Source: Adiantum capillus-veneris (Eukaryota; Streptophyta; Polypodiopsida; Polypodiales; Pteridaceae). From it: 64,000 bases of DNA. The translations under genes were made by a program, and so were the position numbers. The notes below the pieces were generated by a model. The model ran no database searches and was not told the DNA's origin. It saw nothing but the letters and a program-made list of their open reading frames with translations. The stretch lies in contig CM043953.1 of the NCBI GenBank assembly GCA_014529385.2, forward strand, positions 66,069,872-66,133,871, given 5' to 3'. Each line of letters opens with the position of its first letter. Position 1 is the stretch's first letter. Of the stretch, positions 46,583 to 57,779 are shown one piece after another.

Positions 46583-48460
46583 ATAGCTTGTGCTTATGTA
46601 ACTGCCATGTTTTGAGCCGCATTTTTTGACATTTTTTGAGCCTTTTCAGTAAATATATTATCTTGGGAAAGTAGTAGATATTGGGCATTTACAAACAAAG
46701 ATGGAAGAGTTCAAAGTATAGGAGTATGAACGTGGAGATTTAGCTTCTTTTGGGAATTTTGAAGAGGCAAGCCCCACTATTAGTGCTTGTGTGATAGTTG
46801 AAAATGTCAATGCAGTCGACAGATTGATTCGTGTCTAGACGCATTGTTATGATGATCCCATGCCAAGGGGGAGCAAGCCAACTTTGGTGGCTTTCCACTT
46901 GACATTTCTTGGACATTAAGGACACCATTTTAGACATTGTTGGCATTAGGAAGATTAATTTTGTTGGTTTCTAGAGGAGACATACTTGGGGTATACTGTA
47001 TAGTGGCAATACTTCAAAAAGTATCAGAAATTCTCATCTATCATGGAACATTGATCACCTTTCTGCTTGCTTATAGATTCCACATTTATGTAGGAAGCAC
47101 CACAAACAGAGCTTGATGTTTTGGTCTATTTAATGAGCAATAAAGAGACTCTTTTCCAAGAGAACAGGATTCTTGGGAGAAGTGCCCGAACGGGTCTCAT
47201 TTTTTTGTCACTTGCTCTAAATAGTTGCATGAATACATATACAATACAAAAGGCTCAATTTTGAAAGTTTAGTATTTTAGCTTCAATAATGCTTATGTAA
47301 CATTTGTATAGTTGCAAGAGGTCTTCTGGTAGGTGGCACACATGGTCATGGTCTATTAAACTCTATCAACATTTATATAGTTGCAAGAGGTCTAGCAATA
47401 CATGACACGCATGGTCAGAGTCTATTAAACTTTTAAGTATTGCAAGAAACAACTGAAGCAAGATAAGAATTCTTATTAGTTTCCAGTATGAGATTTGTTC
47501 CCAAAGAGTGCATGAATGTCGTTGCAGATGTAAAAAATGATTTTAGAGAGTAGCGCCTACCTTCTTTTTAGCATGGTATGTTTGATTTGACCTATGATTA
47601 CTAATATTGTCAATGCAGTGGATCTATTGATAGTATAGAGCATGCAATATGTGAATGTACACCCTACCATCCAATAATGGAAAATAAAGTTCTAATGGAG
47701 AGCTTGTTAATTGGCGTTGCGTGGATGTTTCTTTTTGTTTTTGAAAAGTGGGGCTTGAGCACTTGCAAATTACAAAGAGCCCAAAGGCGTGCTCAAAACC
47801 ACTAGGATATAGCAAGATGTTACCTTTTGTTCCTTGCATCTTTCTTTTTTTCTTCCATGTAGTTACCTTCAAATGAGCATGCTAGCTAAAACTCACGGTA
47901 GTTATCCACAAGGCAACATGACCGTCGGGTCCCACGCATGGCAAATTTCTTGAATAATAGGCAACCCAACTAGGCAATGATGTTACTTAGGAAGGCACTT
48001 TTTTAGACCGTGACAAAGGTGGTACTATGAAAGTGCAAGCACTTTGTATACTTACTAGACAAGCTTTTTCTTATTTGTCTTTGCATAAAGTGGCAAGTTT
48101 GTGACTTGTAGTATTTAAGCGAATCAAAAAATGTTTTAAGAAGATAAATTGAAGCGAGTGCTTGAAGGAAGTCGTTATAATTGAAAAATGCCATGTATGC
48201 AACTATACTAATGTGTACTAAAGAAATAAAGGGTAGCTTAAAAGTGGTTACATAGAAATGCATTGCTCAAATTTTGGTTACATAGTTACTCAAAAACATG
48301 ATTACTAAATGAGGGAGAAAAATGGCATTCTTGGAAGGATTTGGAATTCAACATGGACAGCTGCGAGATTTGTTCTAAAGAGCTGATACAAAGTAATTAG
48401 TTTGTTATGCGAATTGATAATGTTTTAGCATGGACTAAGACATTGAGTAGCGAGTGTCTT
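46583..48460. other. Region without recognised gene
   Basis: About 1.9 kb of A-T rich sequence. Open frames are short and their translations carry no known motif. Two similar short segments near 47300-47340 and 47366-47425 (AGTTGCAAGAGGTCT and TCTATTAAAC shared) form a small imperfect direct repeat. Confidence 0.4.
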
Positions 48461-48637
48461 TTATCTCCATTCAACAAACATCTCAAGTCCTCTAGACATG
48501 GCAAGTGTTAAAGCCATTTTGTATTTTACATCATCATTAGTTGCACGATGGAATTTGAAGAATTTCAAGAGGATCGCTGCCGTCATCTTCATTTGCAAAA
48601 ATGCAAAATCCTTGCCAAGGCAAATGCGTGGGCCGGC
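48461..48637 (-). CDS. Cytochrome P450, last exon (CYP86/CYP704-like)
   Basis: Plant P450s of this clan are haem monooxygenases, often acting on fatty acids at the endoplasmic reticulum. The minus strand from 48637 reads [18 protein letters not shown], then [21 protein letters not shown] and LEMFVEWR with a TAA at 48461-48463. That is the haem-binding loop with its invariant Cys (GPRICLG), the L-helix and the C-terminal beta region at normal length. The exon is preceded by a splice-acceptor-like CTTTTTCATGATAG, and CYP86/CYP704 genes commonly have an intron just before AGPR. Upstream exons, including the K-helix ExxR, were not found up to the Copia-B insertion or in 57780-60034, so this is a stranded exon or part of a gene with very long introns. 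Confidence 0.78.
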   Translation of the reverse strand, partial: AGPRICLGKDFAFLQMKMTAAILLKFFKFHRATNDDVKYKMALTLAMSRGLEMFVEWR

Positions 48638-48787
48638 CTATCATGAAAAAGTTACATAAACATGATATATGCATAAGTAGTCTCTCTAAATAAATGTATA
48701 GATGTGCACATACATTTTTCTCTATTCTTGTCTCTTAAACAATAAATAAATGCACACATACTTTTTTGTATAAATATGCTCTACATT

Positions 48788-48897
<110 letters not shown>

Positions 48898-49001
48898 CAT
48901 ATCCTCACATATAGACATAAGCCAATATCCACATGGGACAAACAATTGCATAGGATCTTTATTTCAAGATACCATTAAACAACAATGTATTAACCCACCC
49001 A

Positions 49002-49054
49002 CCCCCCCCCCCCCCCCCCCCCCCCCCCCACCACACACACACACACACACACAC
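49002..49054. repeat. Poly-C run followed by (CA)n
   Basis: About 28 consecutive C residues and then roughly 12 CA units. Such runs are prone to sequencing and replication slippage, so the exact length may be unreliable. Confidence 0.9.
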
Positions 49055-50516
49055 TATATGTGCACATATACTTGTGTATATGCACACATATATACACGAT
49101 ATTAATTATAAAATTCGAGCGTGCGAGTACTTCACATAAGCATAAGGGGAGAGAAGGGATCCACAAAAGAAAAAGAGAGCTTTTACTAAACCATGGCTTC
49201 ATGGCATTTGCCAACGCGTTTTGACTTACAAAGTGTCACCATGGCATTCCATGGATACAAAAATCTCTCTTCAGTTTTATGCTTCTATAAGCAATTTTGG
49301 AGGGAAAAGTGTTAGGTGGAGCATTTATGGGTTTGACATGAGGTGTAAGAGCTTTATTGGTTGATGTGTACCCAAAGCCTCTTGATTGGAAGTGAAAGTG
49401 TTTCTCCTTGGGAATGGTAGTCTCTTGAATGAGAGTGAAAAAGTTATTCCTTGGGAATGGAAAATTCAAGTTATCTTGATAACGGTTTAATTTTTGGAAG
49501 GACCATCACTTGTGCTTGGTTTTATGGTTGAACAAAGGGCTAGACGTTTTGACGAAGCATACAAATGCTCATTGACAACCAAAGGTACCTATGCGGTTCA
49601 GGTTGGGGTCTATCATGAAGCAAAAATTGAGGTGTCTATACAAGTTTTTTATAGGCTAAGGTTTAAGTATGTATGTTGAGGACAAGGTCAGCTCTAGGTC
49701 AAAGAGTATGCAGGACGTATGTGGTTAGATTTATTTGACATGGCGGTCTCTATTATGACAAGGCTTGGATGAGGCAAAGAGTATACAATGCTAGAATAGG
49801 TTAAAGTTGGGGTTAATGTAAATAATGTGGTAAGTATAAGGTGGTTACTCAAGGGTATTGAGATGTAAAAGATTGAGCTTTTGGTTTATAATCCACATAG
49901 CCACTTAGGTCCACAGGAATAGAGCTAAAAGGGAGAAAGGGATAGGTTTAATCTGGCACAGGAATACTTGGGGGTAGGACATTGCAATATCTCTATTCAT
50001 AGGTTTGATGCTAACCTTTGTTTTGATTTGGGTAGCAAGTGGTAAGAAAATTTATGACTTAGGAAATATTTCTTTGAAAGTTCAATCGCCCCTATTTGGC
50101 ATATACAAGCAAGATATGTTACAAAAAGGTGGGTAATCAAATAATACCTGGCAGTGGGTGGATGGGAAAGGAATGTATTCCAAGACATCCTACCTTCTGT
50201 GCTGATTGTGTATGTCCTTCGAGGACGTAAACGTAGCAAAAATTTAGAGAGCTAGGCTTTGAACACGATCAAGGTCCATAGCATGTAGACCGTAGGCATG
50301 AAATATGGAATCTTTTGGTGGCTAGTAGAGTTTTGATAGAAGCATAATGTTAAAAAAGGATGGGAGACTGAGAATGAAGGCTTGTGGTGCAGAGTATCGT
50401 GAGTCAAGGGCGTGTATACTTTAGCTCCCATGCCAAAATGTATAGCAAGATGGTGATTGATAAAATGTAGCTTGATTAGAAATGTTGTCGATTGAGTAGA
50501 AAGGTTGTATGAGAAA

Positions 50517-50838
50517 TGTAAAGAATGAGGATGCAAGAGAGCTACACAAGACAAGCACAAAGCACACAGAGATGGAAAGCTTCTTCTTCTTCTTCACAGA
50601 AAAGAGAGTACAAAATGACTTAGTGCTAAAGCTGAAAAGTAGCACATATATACATGCGGTCACTAAGTGTGAACTCGCTAGAAGCGTACTAGGCTGGCAC
50701 TATAAGTGTAGTCCAGCTGTAGAATCACTGGCAGAGATCCTCCGTGTTGGTCACCTAACGCGCCAATGAGTAAATGCCGTAAGCGGCCAAGACCCGTAGT
50801 GGATGCCAACTCAAGGTGTAGAGCTCGACATCTCAACA
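50517..50838 (-). mobile_element. Copia-B 3' LTR
   Basis: On the minus strand it runs from TGTTGAGATGTCGAGCTC to CATTCTTTACA. A TATATA stretch near 50647-50652 may be the core promoter. The polypurine tract GAGGGGGAG lies directly before it on the minus strand (50839-50847). Confidence 0.93.
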
Positions 50839-53800
50839 CTCCCCCTCGAGCTCTGCATGTCGCAGAGTCCAAGCATAGTCCGGAAACGTTGAAGCTTCTC
50901 AGCTTCGAGGGCCTTGGTAAAGATATCCTCTATCTGCTCCTCTGTGCTGACGTAGACCAAGTCGATGTCGCCCGCCAACACTCGCTCTCGAACGTAGTGG
51001 TAATGGACCTCTATGTGTTTGGTCCTGGCATGGAACATTGGGTTCCTAGCCACCTGTATGCTACTGAGGTTGTCACAATGGATGAAAATCTGCTGGTCCA
51101 CCTGCACTCCCAAGTCCTCAAGTAATGTGCGTAGCCAAGCTACCTCGCACGCCGCAACTGTTGCACCTCTGTACTCGGCCTCTGTGCTCGATAAAGCAAC
51201 CGTAGGCTGCTTTTTGCTGCTCCAAGTAACAACAGCACTCCCAAAAGAGAACATGAAGCCACTCGTAGATCTCCTATCAATAATGCTACTTGCCCAATCT
51301 GCATCTAAGTGTGCGTCGTACTCCATCCAAATGTGGCTTCCTCGGAAGCTGCATGAACTGACTCTCCAAGCCTACTGTGTAGCTCAAGTCTAGCCTCCTG
51401 ATAGTCAAGTAGATTAGACTACCCACAATCTTCCTGTACATGTTGACATCCTCAACAACATCACCCTTCTTTGCACTCAGCTTTGCATTCACATCCAAGG
51501 GAATAGAAATTGGCTTACAATCAGCCATACCATACTTTGACAACATGTCCAAAGCATACTGTCTCTGCTATAGCCATACACCCTCTGAAGTCCTGATCAC
51601 CTCAATGCCAAGAAAGTAGCGCAACTCGCCTAAATCTTTCATTTCAAACTCCTGTTTGAGAAGACCCTTCACATGGTCAATCTCCATAGCATTGTCACCA
51701 ACAATAATAAGGTCATCTACATATATGGTAATGACCACAATCCCCACATCACTCTCACGTACATAGAGTGAATGATCAGCATGAGCTCTCCTAAAACCAA
51801 TACTGACAAGATACTTGGCAATCCTATCATACCATGCTCTAGAGCCCTGCTTCAAACCATACAAAGCTTTGAGAAGTCTGCATACATAATCTGGGTAACC
51901 TGGATCGACATAACCAGGTGGCTGATCCATATACACTTCCTCTTGCAACTCACCATTCAAGAAGGCATTCTTTACATCCATTTGATGCATAATCCATCCT
52001 CTAGATGAAGCCACTGCTATGATAGCTCTCACAGTCGTCATCTTTGCCACTGGAGCAAAGGTCTCCTCATAGTCTATGCCATAAGTCTGTGCATAACCCT
52101 TTGCGACCAGCCTTGCCTTGTGACGCTCAATGTTACCATCAGTCTTATGCTTGGTTTTATACACCCATTTACAGCCAATATCTTTCTTGCCACTTGGCAA
52201 TGGCACCAACTCCCATGTGTCGTTTGCTTCCAATGCAGCCATCTCTTCATTCATTGCATCATCCCAATGCACATTTCCAACTGCATCCTCAAAACATGTG
52301 GGCTCCACATCCTGTATCACCTTAGCCATGTAGGCTTGGTGATGCGCTAGATACCCATCATAAGTCAATTTTTGAACTGGATTTCTGACTCTATTAGATC
52401 TGCGCGGTCCTGGGTCACTCCTTTGCCCTCTAGCATCTTCTTGTACTTTCCTTACACCAGGTGTCCTGACATCCGGAATTCCAAATTCCTCATCAAGACT
52501 TTGTTCAGAACCATCTGAATCCATGTCTACATGTGAAAAACCTGATGATGCATCGGCCATAAAGGGAGGTTCATCAACCTTTTCCTTTCCTTTTCGTGAT
52601 ACATTCCCTGTACCTGTTGGTGGAGTAACCTGCGTACGTAGTCTACCATTCCATGGTTTCTCAACAGAGCCACGAGAAGAGGACTCTTGTGGTCCACTCA
52701 AAACCTGTGACTGTGGCCTCACATTTTGTACAACCACATCATCTTTTACATCAGCCCCAATAGTGCCATGTGCATTACTGTACCAGCTGCTCATCTCATC
52801 AAAGAGTACATCTCTGCTCACTCGTAATTCTCGTGTAGTAGGATTGTAGCACCTGTACCCCTTTTGTTCAAGGGAATATCCCACAAGAATACATTTCTCT
52901 GCTTTAGGATCCAATTTCCTACGCAACTCATCTGGTACATGCACGTAAGCTATGCAGCCAAATACTTTCAAGTGTGCCAAATCAGGCTTTGTACCTGTAA
53001 ACTTTTCCTCAGGTGTTACATCATGCACCGCAGCTGTAGGTGTCCTGTTCATAATATACACAGCTGTATTTATGGCTTCAACCCAGAAATGATGAGGCAT
53101 GTTCTTCTCATTCATCAATGCACGTGCAACCTCTGCAATGTGCCTGTTTTTCCTTTCTGCGACCCCATTTTGTTGTGGAGTATATCTGCATGTAAACTGC
53201 CTGCGTATACCATGCATTCACAGAAAATCTGAAAAATCATTGGAGAAGTACTCTCCCCCTCTATCTGACCTCAATGTCTTGATTTGCATATCTGTCTCCT
53301 TCTCAATCATGACTTTGAAGTCTTGAAAGTGACCAAACACTTCACTTTTGTTACGCATGAAGTAGACCCATACTTTCCTTGTATGGTCATCAATGAAAGA
53401 GACATAATACCTGCAACCATGTATACTTGCAGTATCGGTTGGACCCCAAACATCTGTGTGCACCACCTCAAGTGGCTTTTTACATACATTGCGCTCATGT
53501 GGAAATGAGCCCTTTGACTGTTTTCCAAACTGGCATGCTGCACACACTTTATGCATACCATCCACCTTGAATTTGGGCAAACCTTTTACAATCTGTTTTG
53601 ATTGCATGCTGCGCAATCTCTGCTCATTGACATGGCCAATGCGTTTGTACCAAATGTCAACATCAGCCACAACACCTGTACCCTGTGCAAATAATGCAGC
53701 TTTTACCTCAGGCATGTCTACATTCAGCGTAAACATTATGCCCACACATTTGCCCTCTGTGATCAGCTTACAGCCATTGTGGAAATCTTCTACATAACAG

Positions 53801-55086
53801 CCATTTGGATTGAAGCGAACCTGCAAACCCTACTCAACCATTTGTCCAACAGAAACAAGATTCTTTGTAATGTTTGGGACATGAAGTACATCTGCTAAGT
53901 ACTTTGATTTCCCACTCTTCGTATTTAGAGGTATGTCCCCTACATGAGCAATGGGGTGAGCTGTGTCATCTCCTGTTTGCACATAGCCTGACACATCTGG
54001 TTTGCGCATATCTCTAAACCACTCTCCACGAGACGTCATGTGATTAGAGGCACCTGAATCCACATACCAAACATCATCTTGGGTGGAATTCTCTGCAATC
54101 ATTGTATTCATTACATGCTGCATAACAAACATGTGCTCGTTTTTGCTGTCATCTGCATCTCTGCTAGTAGATGCATAGTTGCCCCGTTCTCTCTTTCCAC
54201 TTGCTTTTCCCTTTGGACAGTCACGTGACATGTGACCTCTTTCACCACAAGTCCAACATTCTCTGCTATCTGGAGTATGTTGCTGCCTGCTTGATCCTGC
54301 ACCACGACCTCTTTGACTCCCCCTGCCTTGAGATTGGTTTCCCCTGCCACCTGTATTGTTTTGATTTGATTGACCTTCCAGAAATTGGCCCCTACAACCC
54401 CTTGGGCCTCAACCACGGCCTCTACCTCTACCTCTGTTGGAGTTAGAATAGAAGGCCTGTTCAGAATTATTTCTACCATGAGAAGAAGATGTGTCAAGGT
54501 TCTTCTCCTCAAGAATAAGCATAGAAATCAAATCTTGGAACACGGGGATGTCGTCTCTTGTATTCATGGAAGACCTAAAATGTACATACTCATCTCCTAG
54601 ACCATCCAAGCATGCACGGACAATGTCATCGTCTTCCACTGAGACTTTAATAGATCCAAGAGCCTCAATGATACTCTTGATCTTCAAGGTATAATAATTG
54701 ATTGAGAGGTTGTTCCTCTTAACTTGATTTAGCTCCGACTTTAGTTGAAGCTTCCTGGCCTTGGTGTTCACCTCGAACACTCTGCCTAAGTTTCTCCATG
54801 CAATGGTGGGGGTTTCAGCATCCTGTAGATAGCCCATCATGCCATCTGTGATGCTCATAGAAAGCCAATACATCACTTTGCTCTGGCCTTGTTGCCAGTC
54901 CCTCAAAGCTTTCCTTTGTTCTGTTGTAGCATTTGCCTCAGGAATCTCTGGTTCCTTTTCATTGTCTCCTTCTACGTAGTCCCAATAACCTTTTCCTTTT
55001 AGGAAATTTGTTATTCTGAACTTCCATGCAGGGTAGTTATTTTTCTCAAGCTTCTCAGTAACAATCTGACTGAAACCGTCAGACAT
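50811..55086 (-). pseudogene. Copia-B gag-pol polyprotein (nearly intact frame, four stops and one deletion)
   Basis: One reading frame runs from ATG 55086 to about 51330. Gag domain (NYPAWKFRITNFLKG, LSINYYTLKIKSIIEAL), GR-rich tail, zinc knuckle CWTCGERGHMSRDC. Protease WYVDSGASNHMTS. Integrase zinc module (HVNEQRLRSMQ, CAACQFGKQ) and core (HTDVWGPTD, LRSDRGGEY, TPQQNGVAERKNR). RT with WVYKTKHKTDG, QMDVKNAFLNG and ITIYVDDLIIVG. Stops are at 54409-54411, 53830-53832, 53218-53220 and 51568-51570. Around 51330-51350 a deletion and frameshift remove the junction before RNase H, which resumes with DADWASSIIDRRSTSGF, ALSSTEAEYRGA and HARTKHIEVHYHYVRE. All catalytic motifs outside the lesions look normal, so this was recently functional compared with its neighbours. 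Confidence 0.93.
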
Positions 55087-55269
55087 CTTGAAGCACTAAG
55101 ACAAAATAGCTGCAATCTGCAAAAACCTGCAAATCTGCTGAACCTGCTATCGTGGTACCTGTAACGCTTTCTACGCTCAACGAGTGTCCACAATCAAGCG
55201 CACATACAACCACTGTACTTGTACAGTAAATCTCTGTATACTGCACTTTGGAGACCTGTTCAGAAACTT

Positions 55270-55303
<34 letters not shown>

Positions 55304-55373
55304 CACCTGGTCGTGGATTGCGAACGAAGGGATTGTGATGCTCTTGCTCTCTTAGCCTCTCTTGCCTGCACCA
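55087..55373 (-). other. Copia-B leader with hexanucleotide repeat
   Basis: Untranslated leader between the primer site and the gag ATG. A GGTCGT hexamer array lies at about 55268-55304 (plus strand). It makes an apparent Pro-Arg or His-Asp repeat in open frames, but no real protein is supported. Confidence 0.65.
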
Positions 55374-55386
55374 GGCTCTGATACCA
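55374..55386 (-). other. Copia-B primer binding site
   Basis: TGGTATCAGAGCC on the minus strand, directly adjoining the LTR end. Plant tRNA-iMet type. Confidence 0.9.
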
Positions 55387-55469
55387 TGTAAAGAATGAGG
55401 ATGCAAGAGAGCTACGCAAGACAAGCACAAAGCACACAGAGATGGAAAGCTTCTTCTTCTTCTTCACAG
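55387..55469 (-). mobile_element. Copia-B 5' LTR, inner part
   Basis: 83 bp matching 50517-50599 with one substitution, up to the solo LTR insertion site. Confidence 0.92.
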
Positions 55470-57536
55470 TGAGTGGCATAAAATGGTAACCATCTTTTTG
55501 CAACATTTGTCAGCCTACTCAACGTCCTCTTCCTCATATGTGTATATATTTTTCTACGCTATTAAGTTATCTAGAGTAAATTCCCCCTCTTTGTTTAACC
55601 TTTGTGGCGACACATACATTATACTCTTCCCAAAAATGTCACCTTAGTCATATATTTATATTACCACCCTTTTGTTTTGTAAATAGAATAAGCATACAAT
55701 AACCAACTATATACCCCCAAACTTTCTTACCTCTTGTGAATTAGTAGTATAAAAATAATATATCCATCTTCCACCCCATATAGATAAATTCCCATGAAAA
55801 TCAACTCTCCACTTGTCTTTACCAAAGATTATGGTCCCTCTCTACAAGTCTTCTATGCCCCCTACATAGGTGGCCCAATATCTCTTAAGAATATACATAT
55901 AGTTTCTCTCCTTTCAAAAGGACTCCAATTGTATATTCTTTTCACAAGCAAATAATATTGGGCCCTCCTCTATTTGTTTAAGCATCATAGCCTTTTGAAA
56001 AAGCATGATTCCCCTTCGATGCATACAAGCAAAGGGTCCATACAAGAAGACTTGGAAGCAAAAGGTTCCCTAGCCTAGTGTGGACCTTCCAAACCTAATT
56101 CCTTAGTGCATGGGCGTGAAGAATAGTCCAAATTCATATCAAACATGTTGAGAAGGTCAATTTTGCCTTTTGAAGCATGTCATTCCGAGCTACAGGTAAA
56201 AAGTTATGGTCAAAATAGTGTAAATCTTTCAGATTCGCAGCAAAAGGGAACTGTAAATCAAGTAAATCAAGAGGGTGAGATCTTATTTTTCCCCTACTCA
56301 TCTTCTAGAAGAGCAATGAGTGTTCAAGGTCATTTGCATGTGATGGGACCAACCTAAAGATGCTTTCTAAATGCCAAGACAGACAAGTTGAGATACCCCA
56401 CAGGAGCCACCTGTAGGGCCTCATGGTGGGGCCCACCTACATTATGCACCCCTATGGAGCCTTCACGGTCTAAAATGATATTTTTGGTGAATAAATAGTC
56501 CTTTTTATGTCCAATATTCAATGAGTGGTCAAAGGACACTTAATTAGGTCTAATCACTTACTCTAATTAAGTGTAGCATAATCCCACTCCTACACAACTA
56601 TAAATAGCCCCCCTTGGAGAGACTCAAGGACACACACCTATATTTTCAACTTCATGTTGTTTCTTGATCAATAGTAGAGAAAACCCCAACTCTCCCTCTT
56701 TCACATCCTCCCTCCTAACCCTCCTCTTTGGAGGAAGTGCAACTCTATTCTCCACTCTTTCCATTCTACAATCTCTTACTCCATCAACCCAATAAATCAT
56801 TTGTAGCACCTCAATAACTTGTAAATACATCATGATCTCTCTCATGGTTATGTTAATGATCATGAAATCATCTTCAAAACTTTCAAGTGTCGCAATTCAT
56901 GATGGTTAGCCAGCGTCTGTCCTCCCCTTAAAAGGTGTGCGAGAAATCAAGTAAGTGTTCTATTCTCAATTTACCATTGGTTTGTTTCTCCACACTTATT
57001 CAATTGGTCTAAAGAAATTTCTCACTCCAACTCTCTTTTGCTTCATCACATATGCATGTGGCTACCTCTCATGGTGATTTTATTTGTGTCACGGCATTGC
57101 ATAGATGGAGATGAGCTCTCTATGCAAAGTGTGTTAGTTTGATGTAAGTGATTCTCTTGTGTGTTTGAGAGGCAAGTCTTGTGCGCATGATTTTTTGATG
57201 AGTGCTTGAGAGAGGAAGAGTTTGGATGTATTATGGGTATTCTTATGGGGAGAAGGTGAATGCTATTCCAGAAATTGCATATTTCATTTTGATGCACGGC
57301 ATTGGGTTGCATAATCGTTGATGGTGTTCAAGTGTCCAAAGTGTATATAGAGTAAGGGGGTTTTCAAAGTGTGTTGCTTGAGTGGGTGAGTGCAAGTGTT
57401 ATTTTGATTGGTTTCCTTCTCCACTCCCAAAAGAAGGTGGTGCCCCAAGTAGTGTGCGTACCTCTTTACGAACATTTTGTGAGGGTAGGCCCATTGGTTT
57501 GGGTTTAGAGGCCCCATTTCAAAAAGCTCGCCCTCA
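55470..57536 (+). mobile_element. Solo LTR inserted in the Copia-B 5' LTR
   Basis: The inserted 2,067 bp begins TGAGTGGC and ends GCCCTCA (TGAG...CTCA ends). It is flanked by ACAG at 55466-55469 and 57537-57540, a 4 bp target-site duplication. No coding domains, no partner LTR. A TATA box at 56599-56606 and AATAAA at 56791-56796 fit a plus-oriented LTR with about 1.1 kb of U3. The U5-like end (AGGTGGTGCCCC, TTTAGAGGCC) resembles the end of the Tat LTR at 60780-60870, so it may belong to the same broad group. Confidence 0.85.
56599..56606 (+). promoter_or_regulatory. TATA box of the solo LTR
   Basis: TATAAATA, followed about 190 bp later by AATAAA at 56791-56796, as expected for LTR transcription start and polyadenylation signals. 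Confidence 0.7.
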
Positions 57537-57540
57537 ACAG

Positions 57541-57779
57541 AAAAGAGAGTACAAAATGACTTAGTGCTAAAGCTGAAAAGTAGCACATATATACATGCAG
57601 TCACTAAGTGTGAACTCGCTAGAAGCGCACTAGGCTGGCGCTATAAGTGTAGTCCAGCTGTAGAATCAGTGGCAGAGATCCTCCGTATCGGTCACCTAAC
57701 GCGCCAGTGAGTAAATGCCGTAAGCGGCCAAGACCCGTACTGGATGCCAGCTCAAGGTGTAGAGCTCGACATCTCAACA
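57541..57779 (-). mobile_element. Copia-B 5' LTR, outer part
   Basis: 239 bp matching 50600-50838 with about nine substitutions. Followed immediately by the AGAAA target-site duplication. Confidence 0.92.

Larger units (their letters stand above)
50517..57779 (-). mobile_element. Copia-B: full-length Copia retrotransposon with nested solo LTR
   Basis: The LTRs are 322 bp each: 50517-50838 on the left, and on the right 55387-55469 plus 57541-57779 (83 + 239 = 322). A perfect 5 bp target-site duplication AGAAA flanks the element at 50512-50516 and 57780-57784. The internal order on the minus strand is primer site, gag, protease, integrase, RT, RNase H, which is Copia order. The LTRs differ at about 10 of 322 positions by eye. 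Insertion of a 2,067 bp solo LTR splits the 5' LTR. Confidence 0.95.

Noticed and set aside
46920-47120. Possible LINE RT fragment (plus-strand text resembling WRRHTWGILYSGN)
   Set aside because: No RT motif such as the xxDD box could be found nearby; the resemblance is too weak.
47624-48263. Minus-strand open frames of about 80 codons
   Set aside because: Low-complexity, no motif, no promoter or splice context.
55079-55506. Open frames with Pro-Arg or His-Asp repeats
   Set aside because: They are produced by the GGTCGT hexamer array in the Copia-B leader and LTR.
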